From Candidatus Methanocorpusculum equi (GTDB taxonomy: Archaea > Halobacteriota > Methanomicrobia > Methanomicrobiales > Methanocorpusculaceae), in the NCBI GenBank assembly GCA_018065685.1, contig JAGHSU010000143.1, forward strand, positions 1 to 9,668: a stretch of 9,668 nt of DNA, in the 5' to 3' direction. Positions 1 to 6,847 of the stretch are shown one piece after another (position 1 is the stretch's first letter; each line of letters starts with the position of its first letter). A model generated the notes under the pieces. The model saw only the letters and a program-made list of their open reading frames with translations, made no database searches and was not told the origin of the DNA. The position numbers and the translations under genes are program-made.

Positions 1-144
1 ATCGGGCAGTACACAAATATCCCGATTGTAACCGCCGCAAAACTCGGCGGGGCGCTTCATACGGCAGACGAACTCCGCCGTGCCGTCTCTGCTGCAATGG
101 ACGCGGTAAAATCAGGAAAACCTGTAACAGAGGTGCGCTTATGA
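1..144 (+). CDS. korA: 2-oxoglutarate:ferredoxin oxidoreductase alpha subunit, C-terminal end (partial)
   Basis: Frame 1 is open from the window edge to a TGA and encodes the last 47 residues of a protein that starts upstream. The tail contains a GQ followed by a segment reading KLGGALHTADEL and then a helix, which resembles the C-terminal end of methanogen KorA subunits, where a conserved GQ and an HxxDEI-like element occur. The stronger argument is position: its stop overlaps the korB start (ATGA), as expected for a korABC order. KorA carries the pyrimidine-binding and transketolase-like domains that complete the thiamine-diphosphate active site with KorB. Only the tail is visible, so domain content and the ferredoxin-like KorD expected further upstream cannot be checked. 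A related 2-oxoacid oxidoreductase alpha subunit is the main alternative. Confidence 0.75.
   Translation: MGQYTNIPIVTAAKLGGALHTADELRRAVSAAMDAVKSGKPVTEVRL
129..135 (+). promoter_or_regulatory. Ribosome binding site of korB
   Basis: AGAGGTG lies inside the end of korA, 5 nt before the korB ATG, and matches the archaeal anti-Shine-Dalgarno. It supports the ATG at 141 as the korB start. Confidence 0.7.
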
Positions 145-935
145 CACTGGAAGACTGGTACCGGCAGGACCGGCTTCCGCACATCTACTGTGCGGGATGC
201 GGAAACGGAACAATCATTAACTGTACGCTTCGTGCCGCAGATTCCCTCGGACTGACCCTTGAAAACACTACCTTTGTCTCAGGAATCGGGTGTTCATCGC
301 GTGCCGGAGGATATACCGCGGCGGATTCGCTGCACACAACCCATGGGCGCGCCCTTGCCTTTGCAACAGGGGTGAAGCTCGTAAAACCAAAGCAGCATGT
401 CATCGTCTTTACCGGTGACGGGGACTGTTCTGCAATCGGCGGAAATCACTTTATTCACGCCTGCAGAAGAAACATCGATCTGACGGTTATCTGCATCAAC
501 AATAACATCTACGGAATGACCGGCGGTCAGGGGAGTCCGTGTACTCCGAAAGGCGCCATAACAACGACTACCCCGTACGGTATGCAGGAACAGCCGTTTG
601 ATTTATGCAGTCTTGCGACTGCTGCCGGAGCAAACTATGTTGCCCGCTGGACCGCATACCATGTAAAGCAGTTAACCGCAGCAATAAAGACCGGTCTGGA
701 AACGCCGGGGCTTTCCTTCATCGAAGCCTATGCCCAGTGCCCTACCGCGTTTGGTGCGAAGAACAAAATGAAACAGGTCTCACAGATGGTTGAACTGATG
801 CGTGACAATGCCGTCCTGAAATCAAGAGCAGATGCGGATGCCGCAAACGGAATCCCCCTCCTGCCCGGCAAATTTGTTGTCGGCGAGTTTGTCAGACGAA
901 ACAACCCGCCGCTTGGCTGTGAGGTGAAAAAATGA
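141..935 (+). CDS. korB: 2-oxoglutarate:ferredoxin oxidoreductase beta subunit (KorB)
   Basis: This 264-residue protein is the thiamine-diphosphate-binding beta subunit of a ferredoxin-dependent 2-oxoacid oxidoreductase. In a methanogen the cytoplasmic KorABCD complex would run reductively, carboxylating succinyl-CoA to 2-oxoglutarate. Visible signatures are the N-terminal HIYCAGCGNG (residues 14-23), the GIGCSSR segment (48-54), the diphosphate/Mg-binding TGDGD (91-95) and the downstream NNNIYGMTGGQ (120-130), which together form the classic ThDP motif. The length is in the normal range for KorB. The start is set by the overlap with the korA stop and the upstream Shine-Dalgarno. The stop overlaps korC by 4 nt. 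The Kor call over Por or Vor rests on the separate small gamma subunit and the downstream sucCD; the fold assignment itself is firm. Confidence 0.93.
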   Translation: MTLEDWYRQDRLPHIYCAGCGNGTIINCTLRAADSLGLTLENTTFVSGIGCSSRAGGYTAADSLHTTHGRALAFATGVKLVKPKQHVIVFTGDGDCSAIGGNHFIHACRRNIDLTVICINNNIYGMTGGQGSPCTPKGAITTTTPYGMQEQPFDLCSLATAAGANYVARWTAYHVKQLTAAIKTGLETPGLSFIEAYAQCPTAFGAKNKMKQVSQMVELMRDNAVLKSRADADAANGIPLLPGKFVVGEFVRRNNPPLGCEVKK

Positions 936-1465
936 GACACGAAATCCGCTTCTCAGGTCTTGGCGGCCAGGGTATTATTACTGCAGCAGTGATTCTCGGG
1001 CGTGCTGCCGCTCTTTATACGGAGAGTTTTGTTGTCCAGACCCAAAGCTACGGCCCGGAAGCCCGCGGAGGGGCATCCGCATCCGCTGTAATCATCTCGG
1101 ATGAACCCATTTACTATCCGAAGGTGATGAACCCGAAGCTTTATGTTATCATGTCTGAGGCCGCATTCCAGAAGTACGGGCGTGACGCACCGTCAGATGC
1201 AGTTATGCTCATCGACCCCGGGTACGTGAGAAGCCGGCCCTCGTGCCGCTGTATTGAGGTGCCTGCCACAAATGCCGCGAAGGAACAGCTGGGTAAACCG
1301 GTGTTTGCAAATGTCATAATGCTTGGAGGCCTTCTGGAGGCGGCAGACATTATTTCATATGAGGCACTGGAACATGCGGTTCTTGACAGCGTGCCCAAAG
1401 GAACCGAAGAGAAGAACAAAACCGCTCTTTCCATCGGGCGGGAAATTGTGAGGAGACAGTTATGA
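932..1465 (+). CDS. korC: 2-oxoglutarate:ferredoxin oxidoreductase gamma subunit (KorC)
   Basis: This 177-residue protein is the gamma subunit of the Kor complex. It has the N-terminal GLGGQG motif (residues 9-14) of the family and the strongly conserved QSYGPEARGG segment (38-47), followed by an alternating strand/helix pattern of a Rossmann-like fold. The gamma domain helps bind coenzyme A and completes the oxidoreductase with KorA and KorB. The ATG overlaps the korB stop (ATGA) and is preceded by GAGGTGA at 921-927. The stop overlaps the sucC start in the same way, which suggests translational coupling and stoichiometric synthesis. No cysteine cluster is present, so electron transfer to ferredoxin must use a subunit not in the window, probably KorD. 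Confidence 0.93.
   Translation: MRHEIRFSGLGGQGIITAAVILGRAAALYTESFVVQTQSYGPEARGGASASAVIISDEPIYYPKVMNPKLYVIMSEAAFQKYGRDAPSDAVMLIDPGYVRSRPSCRCIEVPATNAAKEQLGKPVFANVIMLGGLLEAADIISYEALEHAVLDSVPKGTEEKNKTALSIGREIVRRQL
1448..1454 (+). promoter_or_regulatory. Ribosome binding site of sucC
   Basis: GTGAGGA, within a purine-rich GTGAGGAGA run, lies 7 nt before the ATG at 1462 inside the 3' end of korC. It fixes the sucC start. Confidence 0.7.
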
Positions 1466-2547
1466 AATTCAGAGAATATGAAGCAAAACAGATATTCCGC
1501 GAAGCAGGAATACCTACCCCGAAAAGTGTACTGATTACCAGACCCGAAGAGGCAAAAACCGCACTCCCGGCAGTTGCCGGAAAAGTCGTCTTAAAGGCGC
1601 AGGTTGATGTCGGAGGCCGCGGAAAAGCAGGCGGTATCCTTCCTGCGGACGCTTCAGACATTGACGCTGTTGCAAAAGAACTCTTCGGAAAAACCATCAA
1701 AGGACTTCCCGTGGAAAAAGTCCTTGTCGAGGAAGCTGTCTCCATCACGCATGAGTATTATCTCGGAATTACCATCGACCGTGCGAAAAAGCGCCCGGTT
1801 ATCCTCTTTTCCGAAGAGGGCGGTGTTGAGATTGAAACCCTTGCAAAAGAGCGGCCGGAGGCTCTCCGGAGAATCTATGTTGACCCGTCGTTTGCCGAAC
1901 TTCCGGACTTCATTGTAAGAAACGTGGTAGGAACCGCTCCAAAAGAGATTGGAGCCGTTGTCAGAAAACTCTATGATGTTTTCCAAAAGAAGGATGCGAT
2001 ACTTGCAGAGATTAATCCGCTTGTTTCATCTCCTGCAGGAATTCTTGCAGCAGACGGGAAAATCATTATTGACGACAATGCCCTCTCGCGTCAGGGAATC
2101 GCAGAAAACCGTGACTTAACCGAACGGGAAAAAGAGGCGGAAAAACATGGTTTCTCCTACGTGGAACTCGAGGGTGAAATCGGTGTCATCGGAAACGGTG
2201 CGGGGCTTACGATGGCAACTCTTGATATCATCGCCCACTACAACGGACGTGCCGCAAACTTCCTTGATGTGGGAGGAGGAGCAGACGCAGAGCGCGTATG
2301 CCATGCGGTAAAACTGGTCTCTTCCATGCCCGGCGTGAAAGTGATTGTGGTAAACCTTCTTGGAGGAATCACCCGCTGTGATGAGGTTGCAAAAGGAATC
2401 ATAAATGCCGCAGTCTCTCAGGAAATCATTGTCCGGATTGCCGGAACAAACGAGGCGGAAGGAGCAAAACTCCTTGCCGAACACAATTATAAGATGCTTA
2501 AGACCATGGATGAAGCAATCCGTGCAGCAGTGGGGGTGTGCAGATGA
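1462..2547 (+). CDS. sucC: Succinyl-CoA synthetase beta subunit (ADP-forming type)
   Basis: This 361-residue protein is the ATP-grasp beta subunit of succinyl-CoA synthetase (succinate-CoA ligase), which interconverts succinate, CoA and NTP with succinyl-CoA. The N-terminal EYEAKQIF (5-12) and KAQVDVGGRGKAGG (45-58) are the standard nucleotide-binding ATP-grasp elements. AEINPL (182-187) and the acidic pair D204-D205 fit the Mg-nucleotide site. The C-terminal CoA-ligase domain shows GNGAGLTMATLD (244-255), NFLDVGGGA (266-274) and VNLLGGITRCDEVAKGI (298-314). The protein is somewhat shorter than the E. coli enzyme (388 aa), as is common in archaea. Here it would supply succinyl-CoA to KorABC. 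Its stop overlaps sucD by 4 nt. Preference for ATP or GTP cannot be told from sequence alone. Confidence 0.95.
   Translation: MKFREYEAKQIFREAGIPTPKSVLITRPEEAKTALPAVAGKVVLKAQVDVGGRGKAGGILPADASDIDAVAKELFGKTIKGLPVEKVLVEEAVSITHEYYLGITIDRAKKRPVILFSEEGGVEIETLAKERPEALRRIYVDPSFAELPDFIVRNVVGTAPKEIGAVVRKLYDVFQKKDAILAEINPLVSSPAGILAADGKIIIDDNALSRQGIAENRDLTEREKEAEKHGFSYVELEGEIGVIGNGAGLTMATLDIIAHYNGRAANFLDVGGGADAERVCHAVKLVSSMPGVKVIVVNLLGGITRCDEVAKGIINAAVSQEIIVRIAGTNEAEGAKLLAEHNYKMLKTMDEAIRAAVGVCR
2532..2538 (+). promoter_or_regulatory. Ribosome binding site of sucD
   Basis: GGGGGTG, 5 nt before ATG 2544, favours that ATG over the in-frame GTG at 2538, which is itself part of the Shine-Dalgarno sequence. 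Confidence 0.65.
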
Positions 2548-3419
2548 TTTACGCAGATAAAAACACCGGAGTTCTCGTTCAGGGGGCAACCGGTTCACAG
2601 GGACGTTTCCATATCAACCTGATGAATGAATATGCAAAAGCCGTCGGAGGACGCGGAGTCGCGGCGGGTGTGACCCCCGGAAAAGGAGGACAGGATGTCT
2701 TTGGAGTGCCTGTTTACAACTCGGTTTCCGACGCCTGCGCAAAGCATGATATAGGAGCCACCGTAATCTTTGTGCCGGGAAGCGTCTGCGGAGATTCCAT
2801 CATGGAGGCAGCAGACGCAGGGATTCCCACAATTGTTACCATCACCGAACACATCCCGGTCCATGATGTGATGCGGGCTGTCTCCTACGCGGAGAAGTGC
2901 GGCTCAAAGGTCATCGGTCCGAACTGTCCCGGAATGATGATACCTGATGAGTGCAAACTTGGCATCATCCCTGCAAACCTCTGTAAAAAAGGAGATATCG
3001 GCGTTGTCTCCCGCAGCGGAACACTCACCTATCAGGTGATTTCCGAACTAACGGACGCCGTGCTTGGTCAGTCCGGAATTGTCGGTATCGGCGGGGATGC
3101 TGTTATCGGACAGACGTTTTCCAACGTGATTGATACGTTCCACGAGGACGGAAGAACAAAAGCCGTGGTGTTAATCGGAGAGGTCGGAGGAAATCTGGAG
3201 ATTGAAGGCGCAAAGCGTGCCCAGGCGTTAGGGCTTCCGGTCGCCGCATACATCGCAGGAATCTCAGCCCCGAAGGAAAAGAGAATGGGGCACGCGGGTG
3301 CTATCATTGAAGGCGGTGAAGGAGATGCCGCATCAAAGATTGAAGCCCTGCGTGCTTTAGGAGTTCCGACAGCCACGAGACCTTCGGAGCTGCCGGAATT
3401 AATCAGAAGGTGCATATGA
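2544..3419 (+). CDS. sucD: Succinyl-CoA synthetase alpha subunit
   Basis: With the start at ATG 2544 the protein has 291 residues, the usual length for SucD. It forms the CoA-binding, phosphohistidine-carrying subunit partnered with SucC. Visible features are the Rossmann QGATGSQGRFH segment (12-22), GVTPGKGGQ (about 42-50), IGPNCPGMM near the middle, the SRSGTLTYQ segment and the hallmark RMGHAGAII, whose His250 is the expected phosphorylated histidine. All conserved elements are intact. An in-frame GTG at 2538 would add two residues but forms part of the Shine-Dalgarno. The start overlaps the sucC stop and the stop overlaps the dacZ start, each as ATGA. Acetyl-CoA synthetase (ADP-forming) is a related family, but the separate alpha and beta subunits of these lengths next to korABC argue for succinyl-CoA synthetase. 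Confidence 0.95.
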   Translation: MIYADKNTGVLVQGATGSQGRFHINLMNEYAKAVGGRGVAAGVTPGKGGQDVFGVPVYNSVSDACAKHDIGATVIFVPGSVCGDSIMEAADAGIPTIVTITEHIPVHDVMRAVSYAEKCGSKVIGPNCPGMMIPDECKLGIIPANLCKKGDIGVVSRSGTLTYQVISELTDAVLGQSGIVGIGGDAVIGQTFSNVIDTFHEDGRTKAVVLIGEVGGNLEIEGAKRAQALGLPVAAYIAGISAPKEKRMGHAGAIIEGGEGDAASKIEALRALGVPTATRPSELPELIRRCI

Positions 3420-4228
3420 ATTTAGAAGAAAAAGACCGGACTCTGCTTTTATCGGCAGACAAGCTTGCTCAGGAAGTAGATGCGCTGGCAGTAATATCAT
3501 TTCTTCCGGCAGACCACACTCTGGAGCTGAAATCCCCGGTGATTAATGTCCTGGAGGTCCATCCCGAGCTGAAGCGCCACGACTCCATGCTTTCACTTCT
3601 GGAGTACTGTTCAAATCATGTCCTCGATGCTGTTATCCAGTACCGTATTATGACGCAGACTGACAGCGGTAAGGTCGTTGCGGTCTTCCCGTATGCAATT
3701 CTGATTTATGACATTGATACAACGAAGGATGAATTCTCTGCAGAATCGTTTGCAAATCTGGCAGATCCGGAGGTCGTCTATTCGGTCCTGTCACTTGCCT
3801 TTGAGATTGCGCGGGAGGGGCGCGAGGGGCGCCCGGTAGGTACAGCTTTTATCATCGGAGATATCAATGAGCTGAAACGCTGGTCTCACCAGGGGGTACT
3901 GAACCCCTATGAAGGTCATCCGGAAGAGGTTCGTGATGTGTTAAAGCGGGAGAACGGGGAGAGTGTTAAGGAGTTTGCCCAGCTTGACGGTGTGTTTTTA
4001 ATCGGAAAGACCGGAATCATTGAGGCTGCCGGACGTTATCTGGACGCGGACGGACGCGATGTGAATCTGCAGAGCGGTCTTGGCGGACGTCATCTGGCAG
4101 CAGCGGCAATTACCAAAGTCGCTCCTGCGGTGGGGGTTGTTGTATCCGAATCGGGGGGAACTATCCGGGTGTTTGTCGGCGGAGAGCCGGTCGCACATCT
4201 CAGGTCTGATATCAGGCTTGTGATGTAA
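3416..4228 (+). CDS. dacZ: Diadenylate cyclase, archaeal DacZ type (c-di-AMP synthase)
   Basis: This protein of 270 residues (from ATG 3416) appears to be an archaeal diadenylate cyclase that condenses two ATP into c-di-AMP. The C-terminal DisA_N-type domain spans about residues 125-265 and shows GREGRPVGTAFIIGD (135-149), a DG-containing motif (LDGVFLIG, 190-197), AGRYLD (205-210), GLGGRH (221-226) and VVVSESGGTIRVF (241-253). These match the DGA and RH motifs of the family, though the third motif residue is Val (DGV) rather than the usual Ala. The first ~120 residues have no membrane segment and fit the pyruvate-kinase-C-like N-terminal domain known in DacZ. ATG 3416 overlaps the sucD stop; AGGTG precedes it at a short spacing of 3 nt. 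An in-frame GTG at 3410 is the alternative start. It is the last gene of the kor-suc operon. Confidence 0.85.
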   Translation: MNLEEKDRTLLLSADKLAQEVDALAVISFLPADHTLELKSPVINVLEVHPELKRHDSMLSLLEYCSNHVLDAVIQYRIMTQTDSGKVVAVFPYAILIYDIDTTKDEFSAESFANLADPEVVYSVLSLAFEIAREGREGRPVGTAFIIGDINELKRWSHQGVLNPYEGHPEEVRDVLKRENGESVKEFAQLDGVFLIGKTGIIEAAGRYLDADGRDVNLQSGLGGRHLAAAAITKVAPAVGVVVSESGGTIRVFVGGEPVAHLRSDIRLVM

Positions 4229-4263
4229 CCTGATTTTATTTTTTCAATGGAATTTTTCTTTTT
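4200..4263 (+). terminator. T-rich transcription terminator after dacZ
   Basis: Directly after the dacZ stop are two T tracts, TTTTATTTTTT (4234-4244) and TTTTTCTTTTT (4253-4263). Archaeal RNA polymerase terminates on such oligo-T runs. A 6-bp arm TCAGGT (4200-4205) could pair with ACCTGA (4228-4233), but the loop is long and the hairpin is not needed. The 45-bp gap 4229-4273 between the convergent genes holds nothing else visible. Confidence 0.6.
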
Positions 4264-4273
4264 CCCGAAATAG

Positions 4274-5170
4274 TTATGTTTCAATCTTCCTTCGCTCAAA
4301 GTACATTTTCAGTGCCTGTAAACCAAGCATAACGGCTGCTCCGATTGCAAAAAACAGCCAGTTAAACGTGGATAAAGTCATCATTTCCTGCGGGACGGAG
4401 AGCGTCTCAGGCCCCCTTACAATCGCATAAAGGGATCCGGTTAAGAGACCAAGTATTAAGTATATTGTCTGTGAACGGAACCGCTCAAAACAGACTCTGA
4501 TGACCTTTGTACAAAGGGCAAACCCGACGAGAGCCCCTGCGGCAAAAATAAGCAGTGCAGGAAGGTACGAGAAATCAAGATGAAGCACCGCACTCACGCC
4601 GGTTATTATGGGAATATACAGCCCGAATATCAGAAGAAGCGTTGACCCGGAAATCCCCGGGAGCACCATGACCGAGACCGCGAGTATCGCCGCAATAAAA
4701 ATCAGAACCGCAAGGGGAATGGTCAGGGCAGAAATATCTCCGACATCGATAAAGCCCCGCAGATGCACGAGAAGCGGGACGATGCAAAGACCAACGGCCG
4801 TAAATATCAGCCAGTACAGTTTTCCTTTCAGGGCTTTTCGTTCTTCCCGGATAACGATTGGAATTGCAAACAGGGTCAAACCTAAAAACAGCGAACTTAA
4901 CGCATAGATGTTTGTCTCAAACACCTTTGAAAGAACAACGGCGCAGACTGCAAAGCCGAAAACCCATCCGAGACCAAGCTTTATGAGAAAGGGAAGGGCT
5001 GCTTTTTTCTTTTGCACCGGACCCAGGAGAAAATCATTTACCGAGGATACGAACTTTTCATAAAACCCAAGAATAAATGCAATTGTCCCGCCGGAAACCC
5101 CGGGCACGCTGTCTGCAGCTGCCATGAATATTCCGCGCAGAACATCTTTTACCGTTGTAAGTACGCTCAT
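4274..5170 (-). CDS. DUF368 family membrane protein, probable polyprenyl-phosphate transporter (PopT-like)
   Basis: This 298-residue, strongly hydrophobic protein has roughly eight to ten membrane segments and matches the DUF368 family. The diagnostic N-terminal ADSVPGVSGGTIAFILG (19-35) is intact, and a second related motif, LPGISGSTLLLIFG (170-183), gives the protein an internal two-fold repeat. Bacterial DUF368 members (PopT) were shown to help recycle undecaprenyl phosphate across the cytoplasmic membrane. In an archaeon the equivalent cargo would be dolichyl-type phosphate used in S-layer or lipid-linked glycosylation; that is inference. It lies 51 nt after arcS on the same strand, separated by a tandem repeat that covers its start codon. 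No Shine-Dalgarno is visible before ATG 5170. An internal start would remove part of the conserved motif, so 5170 is preferred. Confidence 0.85.
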   Translation of the reverse strand: MSVLTTVKDVLRGIFMAAADSVPGVSGGTIAFILGFYEKFVSSVNDFLLGPVQKKKAALPFLIKLGLGWVFGFAVCAVVLSKVFETNIYALSSLFLGLTLFAIPIVIREERKALKGKLYWLIFTAVGLCIVPLLVHLRGFIDVGDISALTIPLAVLIFIAAILAVSVMVLPGISGSTLLLIFGLYIPIITGVSAVLHLDFSYLPALLIFAAGALVGFALCTKVIRVCFERFRSQTIYLILGLLTGSLYAIVRGPETLSVPQEMMTLSTFNWLFFAIGAAVMLGLQALKMYFERRKIET

Positions 5171-5212
5171 TGTATGTTCAGTCTGTGTTCATTGTATGTT
5201 CGGTCTGTGTTC
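5169..5212 (-). repeat. Short tandem repeat at the DUF368 gene start (22-bp unit x2, or 11-bp period x4)
   Basis: Positions 5168-5189 and 5190-5211 are a head-to-tail 22-bp duplication with one mismatch. Read on the minus strand it resolves into four consecutive 11-bp units, GAACACAGACC, GAACATACAAT, GAACACAGACT and GAACATACAAT, each opening with GAACA. The last unit runs into the ATG of the DUF368 gene, so the duplication also creates a second upstream ATG at 5192, out of frame, followed by TGA after four codons. It fills most of the arcS-DUF368 gap. An 11-bp period puts the GAACA elements on about the same DNA face, so a binding site is possible; a simple replication-slippage duplication is equally possible. 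Confidence 0.85.
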
Positions 5213-5221
5213 ACTGCACAC

Positions 5222-6847
5222 TCATTTGCGTGTCTTTCTGACCTTCACCGCGACTCCGCGGTTTGATGCAAGCATCTCCTCTGCACTCATCACGGCCTTT
5301 CCGGTTGCCGCATAGTTTTCGCCTGTCACAAATACCTCATCTCCTTCACGGATGCGCGGGTCGCACTCTGCGACCCCGGGCGCCAGAATATCACCCTGCG
5401 GCACAAAGCCCGGAGAAATTTTAATCCGGTATCCGGAAATTCTCTCCCATCCTTCGTGAGTGGGTCTGATAAGACCCGTGGACGGGTCTGTTGTAAACAG
5501 CTGCTGTTTCTTTAAAAGAACCTTCACCTGCGGATATCTTCCTTTTACTACAAGCCCTTTTGTATCCACATCCTCTCCGAACTGCCAGAGAAGTGTTCCG
5601 TGAATGAAATCGTTCCTGACTTTTCTGCAGCCGTCAAGCGCGGCATTGAGTGCTCTGAGTGACTCCTGCGAAAGCGGCCGTTCATCGTTACAGGTACATT
5701 CAAGGGAAAGTCCGAGGCGTTTTGCAGCTTCAAGTACTACTTCCCTTGCCCCTCCGTCCAGGTGGCAGATAATCCGTTCATACCGGTGTGCATCGAGGTA
5801 TGCGGATACCCGTTCAACAAGAATGCGCTGTTCCTCGGCATCCCAGAATCCGGTGGCCGGCACATCATAGTGTCCTGCGGGATAGACGAGCTCAAGATCT
5901 CTTGGCACAACTCCGAGAGGAGAGGTGACGATTACCTCGTGCGCCCTGCTGTCCACGACTTTTACAAACATCTGGTGTGAGCGGGAAAGAGAGTACGGTT
6001 TTCTCGATGCGCACGGCAATAGGACGCAGACATCGTTTCTTGGCGGATGATAACGTGAGATGAGCCGTTCCTCGAATAAATCAATCTCACGGCGGTTAAT
6101 GGACTCTCCTGCGTTTGCCATAAACCGTGAGCTTCTGACCGCCGGAAGGGATGCATCAAATGCCTGACTCCGGTCGATTCTCCGAAGAAGCTCCACCTGC
6201 GGGGCATGCAGTCTGCAGCGCATCTCAACAAACTCACGAAGCTGTCCCCTCTCAAGCCAGAGTCCTGCAAGGGCAATCTCCCGTTCAAGAGCCGTCCGGT
6301 TATGGAGCTTCAGATTATGTGTTCTGCAGCCCTCGCAGCAGCAGATGCCTTTATCCATCCATGAAGCGTCAAATTCCCCTTCGGGCAGGAGGAACTTTCC
6401 CTGAACCGATGCGAGGTCGACTGCGGTGTAGTCGAAGAGGTCGAATCCGCAGTAGACAAGCATTGCGGCATTTGAGGGAAGTGCAGCTGCCGGAGCGTAC
6501 CGTGCGGCGTCCGGACGTATTTTTGCATACATTCCCTCCATGGTTTCAAGGAACCGTTTTGAGTCATCCAAAACAGTGTTCCAGTTTGAAAAAAGGTATA
6601 CACCAGCCTCAGGGTCCGGGACTGCATTCGGATGAACTGAGGAGGGTTCCTGTCCTCTCATAAAGTATTTTTCCGCATCCGATGCGGGGGCGGACAGAGG
6701 CAGGTTTGTCAGCATCTCTTTGTGAAGTGCCGGGAAAAGTTCTGCAGTATCGAGCACCGCAGGGGTATGAATTATTTGTTCCGCGTTTACCCTGAGGTTT
6801 CCGGTTCGTGCCAGAAAATCATGTTTTCTGACGTCAAACTGCATCAT
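5222..6847 (-). CDS. arcS: Archaeosine synthase (ArcS, TgtA2)
   Basis: This 541-residue protein acts on preQ0 already inserted at G15 of tRNA. In studied archaea ArcS attaches lysine to preQ0-tRNA and a radical-SAM partner (RaSEA, not in this window) finishes archaeosine. The N-terminal part is a degenerate TGT-like domain with GFDLFDY (134-140) and a zinc-type CxCxxC..H cluster (C169, C171, C174, probably H182). The ArcS-specific core motif PCASRKPYSLSRSH (278-291) is intact. The C-terminus from about residue 465 is a PUA RNA-binding domain (ILAPGV, then EGDEVFV and GKAVMS). The ATG at 6847 overlaps the tgtA stop; a second ATG follows at once, so either may be used. GGAGG at 6861-6865 is 13 nt upstream, a long spacing, which suggests coupled re-initiation after tgtA. 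Confidence 0.93.
   Translation of the reverse strand: MMQFDVRKHDFLARTGNLRVNAEQIIHTPAVLDTAELFPALHKEMLTNLPLSAPASDAEKYFMRGQEPSSVHPNAVPDPEAGVYLFSNWNTVLDDSKRFLETMEGMYAKIRPDAARYAPAAALPSNAAMLVYCGFDLFDYTAVDLASVQGKFLLPEGEFDASWMDKGICCCEGCRTHNLKLHNRTALEREIALAGLWLERGQLREFVEMRCRLHAPQVELLRRIDRSQAFDASLPAVRSSRFMANAGESINRREIDLFEERLISRYHPPRNDVCVLLPCASRKPYSLSRSHQMFVKVVDSRAHEVIVTSPLGVVPRDLELVYPAGHYDVPATGFWDAEEQRILVERVSAYLDAHRYERIICHLDGGAREVVLEAAKRLGLSLECTCNDERPLSQESLRALNAALDGCRKVRNDFIHGTLLWQFGEDVDTKGLVVKGRYPQVKVLLKKQQLFTTDPSTGLIRPTHEGWERISGYRIKISPGFVPQGDILAPGVAECDPRIREGDEVFVTGENYAATGKAVMSAEEMLASNRGVAVKVRKTRK

Noticed and set aside
2538..2543. GTG start for sucD
   Set aside because: The GTG is part of the GGGGGTG Shine-Dalgarno; ATG 2544 gives the same ATGA overlap as the neighbouring junctions.
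3410..3415. GTG start for dacZ
   Set aside because: It falls in the purine-rich AGGTG element, and ATG 3416 keeps the ATGA pattern; it remains a minor possibility because the spacing to ATG is short.
4206..4215. CTGATATCAG palindrome
   Set aside because: It lies inside the dacZ C-terminal coding region, is only 10 bp, and has no partner copy; chance is enough.
5167..5214. 15-codon upstream frame (GTG at 5214) ending on the DUF368 start
   Set aside because: No ribosome binding site precedes it and it exists only because of the tandem repeat; noted under the repeat finding but not called as a gene.
6151..6663. 170-codon open frame antisense to arcS
   Set aside because: Shadow of the well-supported arcS frame; low-complexity Arg/Pro/Ser-rich translation and no promoter or ribosome binding site that would set it apart.
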